From Opitutia bacterium (lineage in GTDB: Bacteria > Verrucomicrobiota > Verrucomicrobiia > Opitutales > Opitutaceae), in contig JACRHT010000004.1 of NCBI GenBank assembly GCA_016217545.1, positions 62,001-126,000 on the forward strand: a stretch of DNA of 64,000 nucleotides, given 5' to 3'. Below are positions 35,204 to 43,389 of the stretch, one piece after another. The notes beneath the pieces are model-generated. The model was given only the letters and a program-made list of their open reading frames with translations. It searched no databases and was not told where the DNA came from. Made by a program: the position numbers and the translations under genes. Every line of letters begins with the position of its first letter. Positions within the stretch are counted from its first letter, which is position 1.

Positions 35204-36154
35204 TCAGCTCGTGACTTCCTGCCGCGCCTTCTCGGCCAGCGCGGTGGAGATGTAGCGTTCGCCGAAGCTCGGAGCGACCGTGACGATGGTCTTCCCCGCG
35301 AACTCCGGTCGCTTCGCCAGCTGGAGCGCCGCCCAGATGTTTGCACCGGTCGAGATGCCGCCGAGAATGCCTTCCTTCAACGCCGCCTCGCGCGACGTCG
35401 CGAACGCGTCGTCGTCGGCGACGGTGATGACTTCATCGAGGATCGAACGGTTCAGCACCTTCGGCACGAAACCCGCGGCGAGTCCCTGAATCTTGTGCTT
35501 GCCCGGCTGTCCGCCGGAAAGCACCGGGCTTGTGACCGGCTCGACGGCGACGACGTGCAACTTGGTGCGCGCTTTAATCACTTCGCCCACGCCGGTGATG
35601 GTCCCGCCGGTGCCGACACCCGCGACGAACGCGTCGATCTTGCCGCCGGTCGCAGCCCAAATCTCCTCGGCCGTCGTGCGACGGTGAACCTCCGGGTTCG
35701 CCGGATTCTCGAATTGCTGCGGCATGAAGCCCTTGTCGCCCTGCTGCGCGAGGATGTCGTTCGCGCGCGCAATCGCGCCTTTCATCCCCTCCGCGCCGGG
35801 TGTCAGCACGATCTCGGCGCCGAGCATGCGCAGGAGCACACGACGCTCGACCGACATCGTCTCGGGCATCGTGAGGATCAACTTATAGCCGCGCTGCGCC
35901 GCGACGAACGCCAGTGCGATACCCGTGTTGCCTGAGGTCGGCTCGACGATGACGGTGCCCGGCTTGATCTTCCCGTCGCGCTCGCCGGCCTCGATCATGG
36001 CGCGGCCGATGCGGTCCTTGACGCTCGCCAGCGGGTTGAAGAACTCCGCCTTCACGTAGACGTTGCCTGGGAGGCCCGCCGCGATGCGGTTCAGCTTGAT
36101 GAGCGGGGTATTGCCGACGGTGGAGACGATATCGTTAAAGACGAGTGAGGACAT
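35204..36154 (-). CDS. cysK: Cysteine synthase A (O-acetylserine sulfhydrylase)
   Basis: PLP enzyme replacing the acetyl group of O-acetylserine with sulfide. PLP lysine K46 in [20 protein letters not shown] (substrate loop), [13 protein letters not shown] (phosphate loop), [13 protein letters not shown]. 316 aa, normal. It ends the minus-strand sulfur cluster, 107 bases after the Rrf2 regulator, and pairs functionally with convergent cysE. Confidence 0.97.
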   Translation of the reverse strand: MSSLVFNDIVSTVGNTPLIKLNRIAAGLPGNVYVKAEFFNPLASVKDRIGRAMIEAGERDGKIKPGTVIVEPTSGNTGIALAFVAAQRGYKLILTMPETMSVERRVLLRMLGAEIVLTPGAEGMKGAIARANDILAQQGDKGFMPQQFENPANPEVHRRTTAEEIWAATGGKIDAFVAGVGTGGTITGVGEVIKARTKLHVVAVEPVTSPVLSGGQPGKHKIQGLAAGFVPKVLNRSILDEVITVADDDAFATSREAALKEGILGGISTGANIWAALQLAKRPEFAGKTIVTVAPSFGERYISTALAEKARQEVTS

Positions 36155-36261
36155 GACCTTTAATCAACTCAGTCGCACGCGCGCGTCAAACGTCGATTTG
36201 GCGCCGCGAGGCACGCTATCGTTGCTCCCTCCCCCGCTCCCGTTCCGACGTTCGAGGAACG

Positions 36262-36675
36262 TCAGATGTAATACATCTCGGCCTCGGTCTTCGCAGCCAT
36301 CTTGTCCAGCGTATGAGCGCGGGCGCGCTCAACGGCGACGCCGCGAATCTCGTTCCAGATCTGCTTCATGCGCCGGCCGGATTTGCCGTCGAAATTCCCG
36401 CTCAGCTCCATCAAGTCGCCTTCGATGGCCTGCACGATGTCGAACAGCGTGATCTGGTCCGGGGCGCGCGCGAGCAGGAAGCCGCCTTGCACGCCACGAC
36501 GGCTCACGACCAGCTTCGCGTTCTTCAACTCGCCGAGAATCTGCGCGAGAAAGTTCGCCGGCACCGCCTCGACTTCCGACAAGTCGTCGATGCGGACGGG
36601 CTCGCCGCCATCGTAGTGACGCGCGAGTTCGCACAGGATGCGACAGGTATAGTCGAGTTTGACCGGAATCTTCAC
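36262..36675 (-). CDS. Rrf2 family transcriptional regulator in the cysteine cluster (CymR-like)
   Basis: 137 aa from the GTG at 36675 (KIPVKLDYTCRILCELARHY), the canonical Rrf2 opening with a winged helix: IDDLSEVEAVPANFLAQILGEL is the recognition region, RRGVQGGFLLARAPDQITLFDIVQAIEG the wing. The three-cysteine Fe-S motif of IscR is absent (only C10 and C14, in the first helix), so it is not IscR; the position between cysK and cysN suggests a CymR-type sensor of cysteine metabolism, perhaps acting with CysK/CysE. The frame extends 13 codons further up (to 36714), but the GTG start fits the family. Confidence 0.88.
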   Translation of the reverse strand: MKIPVKLDYTCRILCELARHYDGGEPVRIDDLSEVEAVPANFLAQILGELKNAKLVVSRRGVQGGFLLARAPDQITLFDIVQAIEGDLMELSGNFDGKSGRRMKQIWNEIRGVAVERARAHTLDKMAAKTEAEMYYI

Positions 36676-36730
36676 TGCCTTTGCACGGTAGGCGCACGCG
36701 CCCCGCACGCGCAATGGCGATTTCCCGGCT

Positions 36731-38092
36731 TCAAATCGTGTAATCCAGGAACTCCGCGCGCACGGATTCGGTCGGCGCGTGCAACATGCCCGCGCCGAGC
36801 GTGGCGTGCGTATCGGGATCGATCAGAATGAAGGAACCCGTCAGCCGGTTGCTCGCGTAGCCGTCGTAGAAAATCGGTTTCGCGGTGCGCAGGCGCACTT
36901 CGCCCAGGTCGTTCAGCGCGAACTCCGTCGGCCCCGCGCGCAACTCGAGCGTCTCGAGGTCGAGGCGGTGCGTGAGCTCGGTAACGATCGCCGGCGTCGT
37001 CGCCGTGGTGTGCTTGAGCAACAGCTTGCGACCACGCTGCAACGCACGCGGGTTCATCCAGCAAAGCTGCGCGCGCAAGTCGGTGCCGCCGCCGGGCAGC
37101 GCATCCGTGCGCACGATCATCGAGCCGCGCGAGACGTCCACATCGTGTTCGAGCACGAGCGTGACTGACTGCGGCGCGAACGCCTCGGCGAGATCACCAT
37201 CGAGCGTGTGAATGCGCTTCACGCGCGTCGTCACTCCCGCCGGCAGCACGAGCACTTTGTCGCCGACGCGAACAATGCCGCCCACGATCTGACCGCTGAC
37301 GCCGCGGAAATCGTGCAGCGTCGCGTCGCCGGGACGATTCGGGCGGTTGACCCACTGCACGGGAAGTCGGAACTCCTCGAGGTTGTGATCGCTGCCGATG
37401 TGCACGCTCTCCAAGTGGGCGAGCAACGTCGGGCCGGGATACCACGGCGTGTGCGGCGACGGGGCGACGACGTTGTCGCCGTTCAGCGCGCTCAGCGGAA
37501 TGAACTTCACGTCCTTGATGCCGAGGCGCGGCAGGAATTTCTCGAACTCGGCGCGGATCTCGTGGAAGCGCGCTTCGCTCCACTCGACGAGGTCCATCTT
37601 GTTCACCGCCACGACGAGGTGCGGAATGCGCAGGAGTCCGGCGATCGCCGCATGGCGTCGGCTCTGCTCGATCACGCCGGCGCGCGCGTCGACCAGCACG
37701 ATCGAGAGATTCGCCGTGCTCGCGCCGGTGACCATGTTGCGCGTGTATTGAACGTGGCCCGGCGTGTCCGCGACGATGAAGCGGCGGCGCGGCGTGGCGA
37801 AGTAGCGATAGGCGACGTCGATCGTGATGCCTTGCTCACGCTCCGCGCGGAGACCGTCGGTGAGATTGGCGAGATTGACGCGGCCGCCGCCCGTGAGATC
37901 GGCGGAGCGCTCGAGCGCCTCGACCTGGTCGTCCATCAGCGACTTCGAGTCGTAGAGAAGACGACCGATGAGCGTGGACTTGCCGTCGTCGACCGAGCCG
38001 CAGGTGTTGAAGCGGAGCAGGTCGATCGCGGGCGTGGGCCGATCGGCAACACCAGCGGACGCGGAGGAGGAAAGAGAAGCTTCGGAAACCAT
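36731..38092 (-). CDS. cysN: Sulfate adenylyltransferase, GTPase subunit CysN
   Basis: EF-Tu-like GTPase that powers APS formation by CysD. G1 GSVDDGKST (32-40), switch GITIDVAYRYF, G3 DTPGH, G4 NKMD, then beta-barrel domains. 453 aa: no C-terminal APS kinase (CysC) domain is fused. 36 bases downstream of cysD on the same strand. Confidence 0.96.
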   Translation of the reverse strand: MVSEASLSSSASAGVADRPTPAIDLLRFNTCGSVDDGKSTLIGRLLYDSKSLMDDQVEALERSADLTGGGRVNLANLTDGLRAEREQGITIDVAYRYFATPRRRFIVADTPGHVQYTRNMVTGASTANLSIVLVDARAGVIEQSRRHAAIAGLLRIPHLVVAVNKMDLVEWSEARFHEIRAEFEKFLPRLGIKDVKFIPLSALNGDNVVAPSPHTPWYPGPTLLAHLESVHIGSDHNLEEFRLPVQWVNRPNRPGDATLHDFRGVSGQIVGGIVRVGDKVLVLPAGVTTRVKRIHTLDGDLAEAFAPQSVTLVLEHDVDVSRGSMIVRTDALPGGGTDLRAQLCWMNPRALQRGRKLLLKHTTATTPAIVTELTHRLDLETLELRAGPTEFALNDLGEVRLRTAKPIFYDGYASNRLTGSFILIDPDTHATLGAGMLHAPTESVRAEFLDYTI

Positions 38093-38128
38093 CGAAATGA
38101 AACTGACGTGTTCGCGCCTCGGCGCGGT

Positions 38129-39085
38129 TTAGAAATACCCCGCCTTCTTGCGGTCTTCCATCGCGGCCTCGGAGGCGCGGTCGTCGGCGCGCGAGCCGCG
38201 CTCGGTGACGCGCGCGGCGGCAACCTCGGCGATGATGTCGTCGACGTGGTCGGCCGGCGACTCGATCATGCCGGTGGAAATAATATCGCCAATGGTGCGG
38301 ACGCGGACGCGGAGTTCCTCGACCCGTTCTCCGGGCTGAGGAGGCACCAAATCCGTGACCGGCAACCATTGGCCGCCACGACGCACACAACTACGACGGT
38401 GGCTGAAATAGATAGTCGGCACCTCGAGCCGCTCGCGCCGGATGTATTCCCAGACGTCGAGCTCGGTCCAGTTGCTGAGCGGAAACACGCGCATGTTTTC
38501 GCCCGGGCTGAGGCGCGCGTTGTAGAGATTCCAGAGTTCGGGCCGCTGGTTCTTCGGGTCCCACTGGCCGAACTGGTCGCGGTAGCTGAAGAACCGCTCC
38601 TTCGCGCGGGCCTTCTCCTCGTCGCGTCGCGCGCCACCGATCAAGCAGTCGAAGCGGAACTCCTCCACTGCCGCGAGCAGCGTGGGAATCTGGAGGCGAT
38701 TGCGCGAAATCTCACCCTTCGCGGGCGTCGCGATGCCTTTGGCAATCGCGTCTTCGACGGTGCGCACGATGAGGCGCGCCTCGAGCTGCTTCGCGCGACG
38801 GTCGCGAAAATCGTTCAGCTCCGGGAAATGGTGCCCGGTGTCGACGTTGAGCAGCGGCATCGGCAGCTCCGACGGACGAAACGCTTTTTCCGCGAGCCGC
38901 AGGAGGCAGATCGAGTCCTTGCCGCCGGAAAACAGAATCGCCGGCCGGTCGAACTCGCCCGCGACTTCACGCATGACGTGGATCGCCTCGGTCTCGAGCC
39001 AGTCGAGGTGGTCAAGGTGGTAGCTCGCCGGGCGAGCCGAGGCAGCGGAGCCGGCACGAGCGGCGGCGGCAGCGGACGCGCTCAT
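38129..39085 (-). CDS. cysD: Sulfate adenylyltransferase subunit CysD
   Basis: Catalyses APS formation from ATP and sulfate. PP-loop ILFSGGKDS (about 50-58), NVDTGHHFPE, GGARRDEEKARAKERFFS, FPLSNWTELDVWEYI and the C-terminal MEDRKKAGYF. 318 aa from the ATG at 39085, which overlaps the cysH stop by 4 bases (ATGA). The N-terminus has an extra Ala-rich stretch (SASAAAAARAGSAASA) before the domain. Confidence 0.96.
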   Translation of the reverse strand: MSASAAAAARAGSAASARPASYHLDHLDWLETEAIHVMREVAGEFDRPAILFSGGKDSICLLRLAEKAFRPSELPMPLLNVDTGHHFPELNDFRDRRAKQLEARLIVRTVEDAIAKGIATPAKGEISRNRLQIPTLLAAVEEFRFDCLIGGARRDEEKARAKERFFSYRDQFGQWDPKNQRPELWNLYNARLSPGENMRVFPLSNWTELDVWEYIRRERLEVPTIYFSHRRSCVRRGGQWLPVTDLVPPQPGERVEELRVRVRTIGDIISTGMIESPADHVDDIIAEVAAARVTERGSRADDRASEAAMEDRKKAGYF

Positions 39086-39768
39086 TTGCTCGCGACCTCC
39101 GCACCGACCTCCGCCAACGCGCGTTTGCCCCACGCGGCGTGCAATCCGCACTCGCGCTTCTGGTCGCCCTTCGCCGGATCGTAATAGTCGAACTCATTCG
39201 GCAGACCGTGCTCGCGCAGGTAGACTTCGAGCTGCTCGTCGTTCCAATAAAAGAACGGGCTGACCTTGAGCGTCTGGAAGTTCTCGTCCCACGCGATGAG
39301 ATCGAGCGCAGCGCGGTTCGCCGTCTGATCGCGGCGCAACGCGGTGAGCCAAACCGTCGGCGCGAGCTCGCGCATGCCGCGTTGGAACGGCTCGAGTTTC
39401 ATCTGCGCGCTGAAGGCCTTCATCGCCACCTCGTCGGCCGGATCGGGCACCGGACCGTGCAACGCCTCGCGGTGCGCGACGGTGACGCGCGGGAGGAAAG
39501 CATGAAGGTTGAGCTTCAGTCTCGCGCGCAATTCCTCCGCGTGGCGGTAAGTCGCCGGGCGGTTGTAGCCGTGGTCAACCCACAGGACGCGAATGTCGGG
39601 CTGCAGTTGCGTCGCGAGGTGCAGGATCGCCGCTTCATACGGCCGAAAATTCGTCGAAACGATCGCGCGACCCGCGCCGTGCTGGATCGCCCAGCGCGCG
39701 ATTTCGAGCGGCGTGCGCGAACGGAGCTCGGCGTTCCACTGCGCGATTTGGGAGGAAGAATAGGACAT
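39082..39768 (-). CDS. cysH: Phosphoadenylylsulfate (PAPS-type) reductase CysH
   Basis: Thioredoxin-dependent reduction of PAPS to sulfite. The C-terminal catalytic block KRECGLHAAWGKRAL has the only cysteine in the protein; the paired cysteines that bind the 4Fe-4S cluster of APS reductases are absent. By family rule that makes it PAPS-specific and so needing APS kinase (cysC), which is not in the window. 228 aa. PP-loop-like IVSTNFRPYEAAILHL. First gene of the cysH-D-N run; a 53-base perfect hairpin repeat lies between it and cysI upstream. Confidence 0.92.
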   Translation of the reverse strand: MSYSSSQIAQWNAELRSRTPLEIARWAIQHGAGRAIVSTNFRPYEAAILHLATQLQPDIRVLWVDHGYNRPATYRHAEELRARLKLNLHAFLPRVTVAHREALHGPVPDPADEVAMKAFSAQMKLEPFQRGMRELAPTVWLTALRRDQTANRAALDLIAWDENFQTLKVSPFFYWNDEQLEVYLREHGLPNEFDYYDPAKGDQKRECGLHAAWGKRALAEVGAEVASK

Positions 39769-39785
39769 CGAGAAGAGTGTTTCTT

Positions 39786-39838
39786 GTAGGAGCCTGCTTG
39801 CAGGCGATCCGTGCGGTCGCCTGCAAGCAGGCTCCTAC
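39786..39838. repeat. Family C palindrome pair: 22-bp perfect inverted repeat
   Basis: Left arm begins GTAGGAGCCTGCTTGCAGGC (39786), right arm ends in its exact complement at 39838; 22-bp perfect arms, 9-base loop. Related units occur at 51781, 51813 and, degenerate and inverted, at 51874-51897. It lies between cysI and cysH on one transcript and may cause processing or partial termination. Confidence 0.9.
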
Positions 39839-39845
39839 AGGGACG

Positions 39846-41594
39846 TCAGGTTTGAGAGGGTGCAGATGTCGGCGCGGGCGCAGCCGCTGCAGCCGCTGCG
39901 GCGGCCGCTTGCTCGGGAAACACGACGCGATCGGCGAAGGCGCCGAAGCGCTCGCCCGGACGACGCTCGTCGCGCCAGCGGCGGAGCACGGGGCCGATTT
40001 CCTTCATGAGGTCCTCGCGTTTCACGCTGGCGCGGAATTCGCGGTTCAGACGCAACGAACCTTCGTCGCCGCCGAAGTAGACGTTGTATTTGTTCGGCGC
40101 GCGGCCGACGAAACCGATCTCGGCCATGTAAGGACGCGCGCAACCGTTCGGGCAGCCGGTCATGCGGATGATGATTTCCTCCTCGGACAAACCGAGCGCC
40201 GCGAGTTCGCGCTCGAAGTCGTCCAAGATGCCCGGCAGCGCGCGCTCACTCTCGGCGAGGCCGAGGCCGCACGTCGGCATCGACGGGCACGCCATCGACG
40301 CACGGCGCACCGCGCCGGCCTGATTCTCCACAGGGATGCCGTGCGCGGCGAGCAACGCGGTGATGTCGTCGCGCGCGGCTTCGGACACGTTCGCGAGCAG
40401 GAGATTCTGTGACGGCGTGAGGCGCACTTCGACGCGGTGTTTTTCCACGACGCGGCGCAGCGCTGTCTTCAGCTGGCGTGCCGCCGTGTCCTTCACGCGA
40501 CCGGCCTCGACGTAAAGGCCGAGGAAGAGACGACCGTCGTTCTGGCGATGCCAACCGAAGAGATCGCCCTGCTTCGTGAAACGCACCGGCCGAGCTTCCT
40601 CGAGCCGGAAGCCCGCGCGCTGCTCCACTTGCTCGCGGAACCACGCGGCGCCTTTTTCCTCGAGCACGTATTTGAGGCGCGCGTGTTTGCGGTTCGTGCG
40701 GTCGCCGTGGTCGCGGTAGGCGACGAGCACGGCCTTCGCGACGTCGACGAGGCGTGCGCGCGGGAAGTAGCCGAGCACGTCGGCGACGCGCGGGTAGGTT
40801 TCCTTGTTGCCGTGCGACATGCCCATGCCGCCGCCGGCGAGGAGATTGTAGCCGAGCACACGCGCCGGATTTGCCGGATCGGCGATCGCGACGAAACCAA
40901 GGCAGTTCGTGAAAATATCGACGTCGTTCAGCGGCGGGATGGCGAACGCGGTCTTGAATTTGCGCGGCAGATAAGTGCGCCCGTAGAGCGGGTCCTCGGC
41001 CGGTGTCGCGGCTTCGTGGCTGAGTTTCACCTCGTTGCCGTCGACCCAAATCTGGTGATACGAGGTCGCGCGCGGGAGCAACTCGCGCGAGACGAGTGCC
41101 GCGTCCGCGAGCACTTCGTCCGTGAGCACCGACGTCGAGGGCGTGGACGGCGCCATGACGTTGCGCGCGACGTCGCCGCAAGCCGCGAGCGTCGTGGAGA
41201 GCACGTCGTTGATGCTCTTGAGCAGCGGACCGAGGCCCTTCTTCACCACGCCGTGCCACTGGAACGCCTGGCGCGAGGTGATGCGCAGCGTGTTGTTGCC
41301 GTAACGCGTGGCGAGGTCGTCGAACACCAGATACTGCTCCGGTGTCACGACGCCGCCGGGCAGGCGGTTGCGGACCATGAAAATGTATTCCTTGCCCGTC
41401 TTCCGCTTGTCGCGGTCGTCCTGCTGGTAGAACCCGTGGAACTTGATGAACTGCTCGTCATCGTCCGAGAAGCGTAGGGCCTCGTCGTTGGCGAGAGTGG
41501 CGGCGATATCGCCCGCCAAGGTGGGATCGCGCTGCTTCAGCAGCTCGTTTTTTGAGAGGGCGGGCGCGGGTGCAATGGCGGGAGCGTCGGACAT
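39846..41594 (-). CDS. cysI: Sulfite reductase hemoprotein (CysI type)
   Basis: Six-electron reduction of sulfite to sulfide with siroheme and a 4Fe-4S cluster. The cluster ligands are in CPSMPTCGLGLAESERALPG and TGCPNGCARPY; substrate/siroheme arginines are in TSRQAFQWHG and NLLAGGGMGMSH-type segments. 582 aa with a Pro/Ala-rich N-terminus and an Ala-rich tail. No flavoprotein subunit cysJ is adjacent, so the electron donor is elsewhere or is ferredoxin. The gene heads the minus-strand sulfur cluster and is divergent from cobA, which supplies the siroheme precursor. Confidence 0.95.
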   Translation of the reverse strand: MSDAPAIAPAPALSKNELLKQRDPTLAGDIAATLANDEALRFSDDDEQFIKFHGFYQQDDRDKRKTGKEYIFMVRNRLPGGVVTPEQYLVFDDLATRYGNNTLRITSRQAFQWHGVVKKGLGPLLKSINDVLSTTLAACGDVARNVMAPSTPSTSVLTDEVLADAALVSRELLPRATSYHQIWVDGNEVKLSHEAATPAEDPLYGRTYLPRKFKTAFAIPPLNDVDIFTNCLGFVAIADPANPARVLGYNLLAGGGMGMSHGNKETYPRVADVLGYFPRARLVDVAKAVLVAYRDHGDRTNRKHARLKYVLEEKGAAWFREQVEQRAGFRLEEARPVRFTKQGDLFGWHRQNDGRLFLGLYVEAGRVKDTAARQLKTALRRVVEKHRVEVRLTPSQNLLLANVSEAARDDITALLAAHGIPVENQAGAVRRASMACPSMPTCGLGLAESERALPGILDDFERELAALGLSEEEIIIRMTGCPNGCARPYMAEIGFVGRAPNKYNVYFGGDEGSLRLNREFRASVKREDLMKEIGPVLRRWRDERRPGERFGAFADRVVFPEQAAAAAAAAAAPAPTSAPSQT

Positions 41595-41653
41595 GACACG
41601 GGTGAAGAAGACTCACGGTTGACGGTAATCAAAACATAAGCAAGTCATAGGTC
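41595..41653. promoter_or_regulatory. Divergent cysI-cobA promoter region with GTCAT repeats
   Basis: 59-base spacer, clearly AT-richer than its surroundings (GGTAATCAAAACATAAGCAA). GTCAT occurs at 41644 and 41651 and again at 41663 just inside cobA; TTGACG (about 41618) could be a -35 box for cobA. A shared sulfur-responsive operator, perhaps for the Rrf2 protein, is plausible but not demonstrated. Confidence 0.45.
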
Positions 41654-42451
41654 ATGTCCCTAGTCATGTTTCAGACGCCGCACGCCGGTTCAGTCACCTT
41701 TGTCGGTGCCGGACCGGGCGCAGCCGACCTGATCACCTTGCGCGGCCTGCGCGCCCTTCAACAGGCGGAAGTGGTGCTGCATGACGACCTCGCCAATCGC
41801 GAGCTGCTGGAAAACTGCCGCCCGGGCACCGAGTTCATCTACGTCGGCAAGCGCGCCGGGACCCACAGCGCCTTACAGGAAGAGATCAACTGGCTGCTCG
41901 TTGCCCACGCCCGCGCCGGCCGTCGCGTCGTCCGGCTGAAGGGCGGCGACCCGACCGTCTTCGGGCGCCTTGGCGAGGAAATCGACGCCCTGCGCTCCGC
42001 GCAGATCGATTTTGAGATCGTCCCCGGAATCACTGCGGCCTGCGCTTCCGCGGCAGCCGCGGGCATCAGCCTGACCCAGCGCGGCGTCGCCTCGACCGCC
42101 ATCCTCACGACCGGCCACGAATGCGAGGGCAAGCGCTCCCGCTCCGTCGATTGGTCCGCCCTCGCCCACCCCGGCGCGACACTCTGCGTCTACATGGGCA
42201 CGCGCCGCCTCGGCGAAATCGCCCAGCGCCTGACCGCACATGGCATCTCGACCGACACGCCGTTGCTCATCGTGAGCCACGCCTCGCGCCCGTCGCAATC
42301 GATCCGCGCCGGCAAACTTGGATCGGCCGCGCAACTCGCCGCCGAACTCGAGGACACTCCGTCGCTCATCGTCATCGGCGAAGCCGCCGCGCAGCACCGC
42401 CCGCAAGCTGCCGCGAACCGCGCCCAGGAGACCGCGCATGCGTCCCGGTAA
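41654..42451 (+). CDS. cobA: Uroporphyrinogen-III C-methyltransferase
   Basis: SAM-dependent methylation of uroporphyrinogen III to precorrin-2, toward siroheme for the adjacent sulfite reductase. FVGAGPGAADLITLRGL (AdoMet site), RRVVRLKGGDPTVFGRLGEE, EIVPGITAACASAAAAGISLTQRG, VYMGTRRL. 265 aa, the stand-alone SUMT form without the CysG oxidase/chelatase domains. Two in-frame ATGs (41654, 41666) are possible starts. Confidence 0.95.
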   Translation: MSLVMFQTPHAGSVTFVGAGPGAADLITLRGLRALQQAEVVLHDDLANRELLENCRPGTEFIYVGKRAGTHSALQEEINWLLVAHARAGRRVVRLKGGDPTVFGRLGEEIDALRSAQIDFEIVPGITAACASAAAAGISLTQRGVASTAILTTGHECEGKRSRSVDWSALAHPGATLCVYMGTRRLGEIAQRLTAHGISTDTPLLIVSHASRPSQSIRAGKLGSAAQLAAELEDTPSLIVIGEAAAQHRPQAAANRAQETAHASR

Positions 42452-42650
42452 ACCACCACGCCCATGGATGCAGGTCTGGCGCGACTGGCTCGACGCGTTG
42501 CCGCTGCGCGACGACCCGATCGAGCCGGAACTGTCGTCGCAGGCGTTCGGCGCGTCGACTACGGCGCGAGCGGAACCGCCGTCCGTCCCGCCTGCCAGCG
42601 ATCGGCCAAAATCTCGCCCAGCAACGGATGCCCGGCCACCAACGGCGTGA
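42438..42650 (+). CDS. Possible 70-aa small protein after cobA
   Basis: Starts inside the last codons of cobA (14-base overlap) and runs antisense into the 3' end of the CbiX-like gene for 92 bases. The first half reads like a real protein (PWMQVWRDWLDALPLRDDPI, two Trp, Leu-rich, then EPELSSQAFGAS); the second half is Pro/Arg/Ser-rich, as expected of a shadow of the opposite gene. I cannot assign a family. The first 35 codons may be the meaningful part. Confidence 0.35.
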   Translation: MRPGKPPRPWMQVWRDWLDALPLRDDPIEPELSSQAFGASTTARAEPPSVPPASDRPKSRPATDARPPTA

Positions 42651-43383
42651 GCCGCGCCCGCAAGCCGGCGTTCTCCGCTTCGGCCCGCCGGCAGATTTGC
42701 GCCACGTCGCCTTCCGCTCCCGCGTGCCGGCCCGGCAGGAGAAACTGCATCGCGACCACGACCTCGCCTGAATTCCAACCGCTGCGCGCGAGCAGCCTTT
42801 CGAGCATCGGCTCGTTGAAATCGTAAGCCGGCTCGGGTCGCCGCTCCATGCAGCAGCCGACCACTTCCGTCGCGCCGCCCAGTTCGCCCGCGAGTTGCGC
42901 GGCCAGCGCTTCGCGCACCTCGGTCACGACGCGCACCGGACTGCCGTGATCGACCAACGCCACGCGCGCCGGCGCGGCGGTAACGGAGCGAACGTTGTCA
43001 GCCAGAATGCGCGCGAGCCGCCCATCGTTCGCGGCAAAAAGCGCCGGCGCCACGCGGGCGGCGAGGTCCGGGAATTTCTCCCTCAACACTCGGACGCGTT
43101 CCGGCAAATAGTCGGTCAGCGCGCGACTCAGACCGAAGAACAACGGCACGATCAGGAATTCGCGCGCCCCCGCTTCCGCGCGGCGCAACACGGCGGGCTC
43201 AAAAATTTCCGCCCGCGTTCCTCCGAGCCGCTCCGCCGGCACCCCCGACGAATGCAGCAGCGACACCGCTTCCACCGGCTCACCCACGCGCGCCGCGAGC
43301 GCTGCCGCGAGTTCGCGCAGTCGCAACGTCGCCGCCGGCTCGAGCGAGCCATTATCGAGCAGGAACGTGACCGGCGCAGCCAT
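42559..43383 (-). CDS. CbiX/SirB-like sirohydrochlorin chelatase
   Basis: 274 aa with two CbiX-like halves: the N-terminal half has FLLDNGSLEPAA and FLIVPLFFGLSRALTDYLP, the C-terminal half RVALVDHGSPVRVVTEVREAL and VVVAMQFLLPGRHAGAEGDV, where the His residues bind the metal. In most members the first half also carries an HG motif; here it is DNG, so only the second half looks metal-competent. Likely inserts Fe2+ into sirohydrochlorin, completing siroheme with cobA across the way. pyrD lies 6 bases upstream on the same strand. Confidence 0.8.
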   Translation of the reverse strand: MAAPVTFLLDNGSLEPAATLRLRELAAALAARVGEPVEAVSLLHSSGVPAERLGGTRAEIFEPAVLRRAEAGAREFLIVPLFFGLSRALTDYLPERVRVLREKFPDLAARVAPALFAANDGRLARILADNVRSVTAAPARVALVDHGSPVRVVTEVREALAAQLAGELGGATEVVGCCMERRPEPAYDFNEPMLERLLARSGWNSGEVVVAMQFLLPGRHAGAEGDVAQICRRAEAENAGLRARLTPLVAGHPLLGEILADRWQAGRTAVPLAP

Positions 43384-43389
43384 CGCGGC

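Noticed and set aside
39786-39838. Leader RNA or riboswitch of cysH
   Set aside because: The same sequence recurs in the hemB-cysS gap, so it is a dispersed repeat; no riboswitch core seen.
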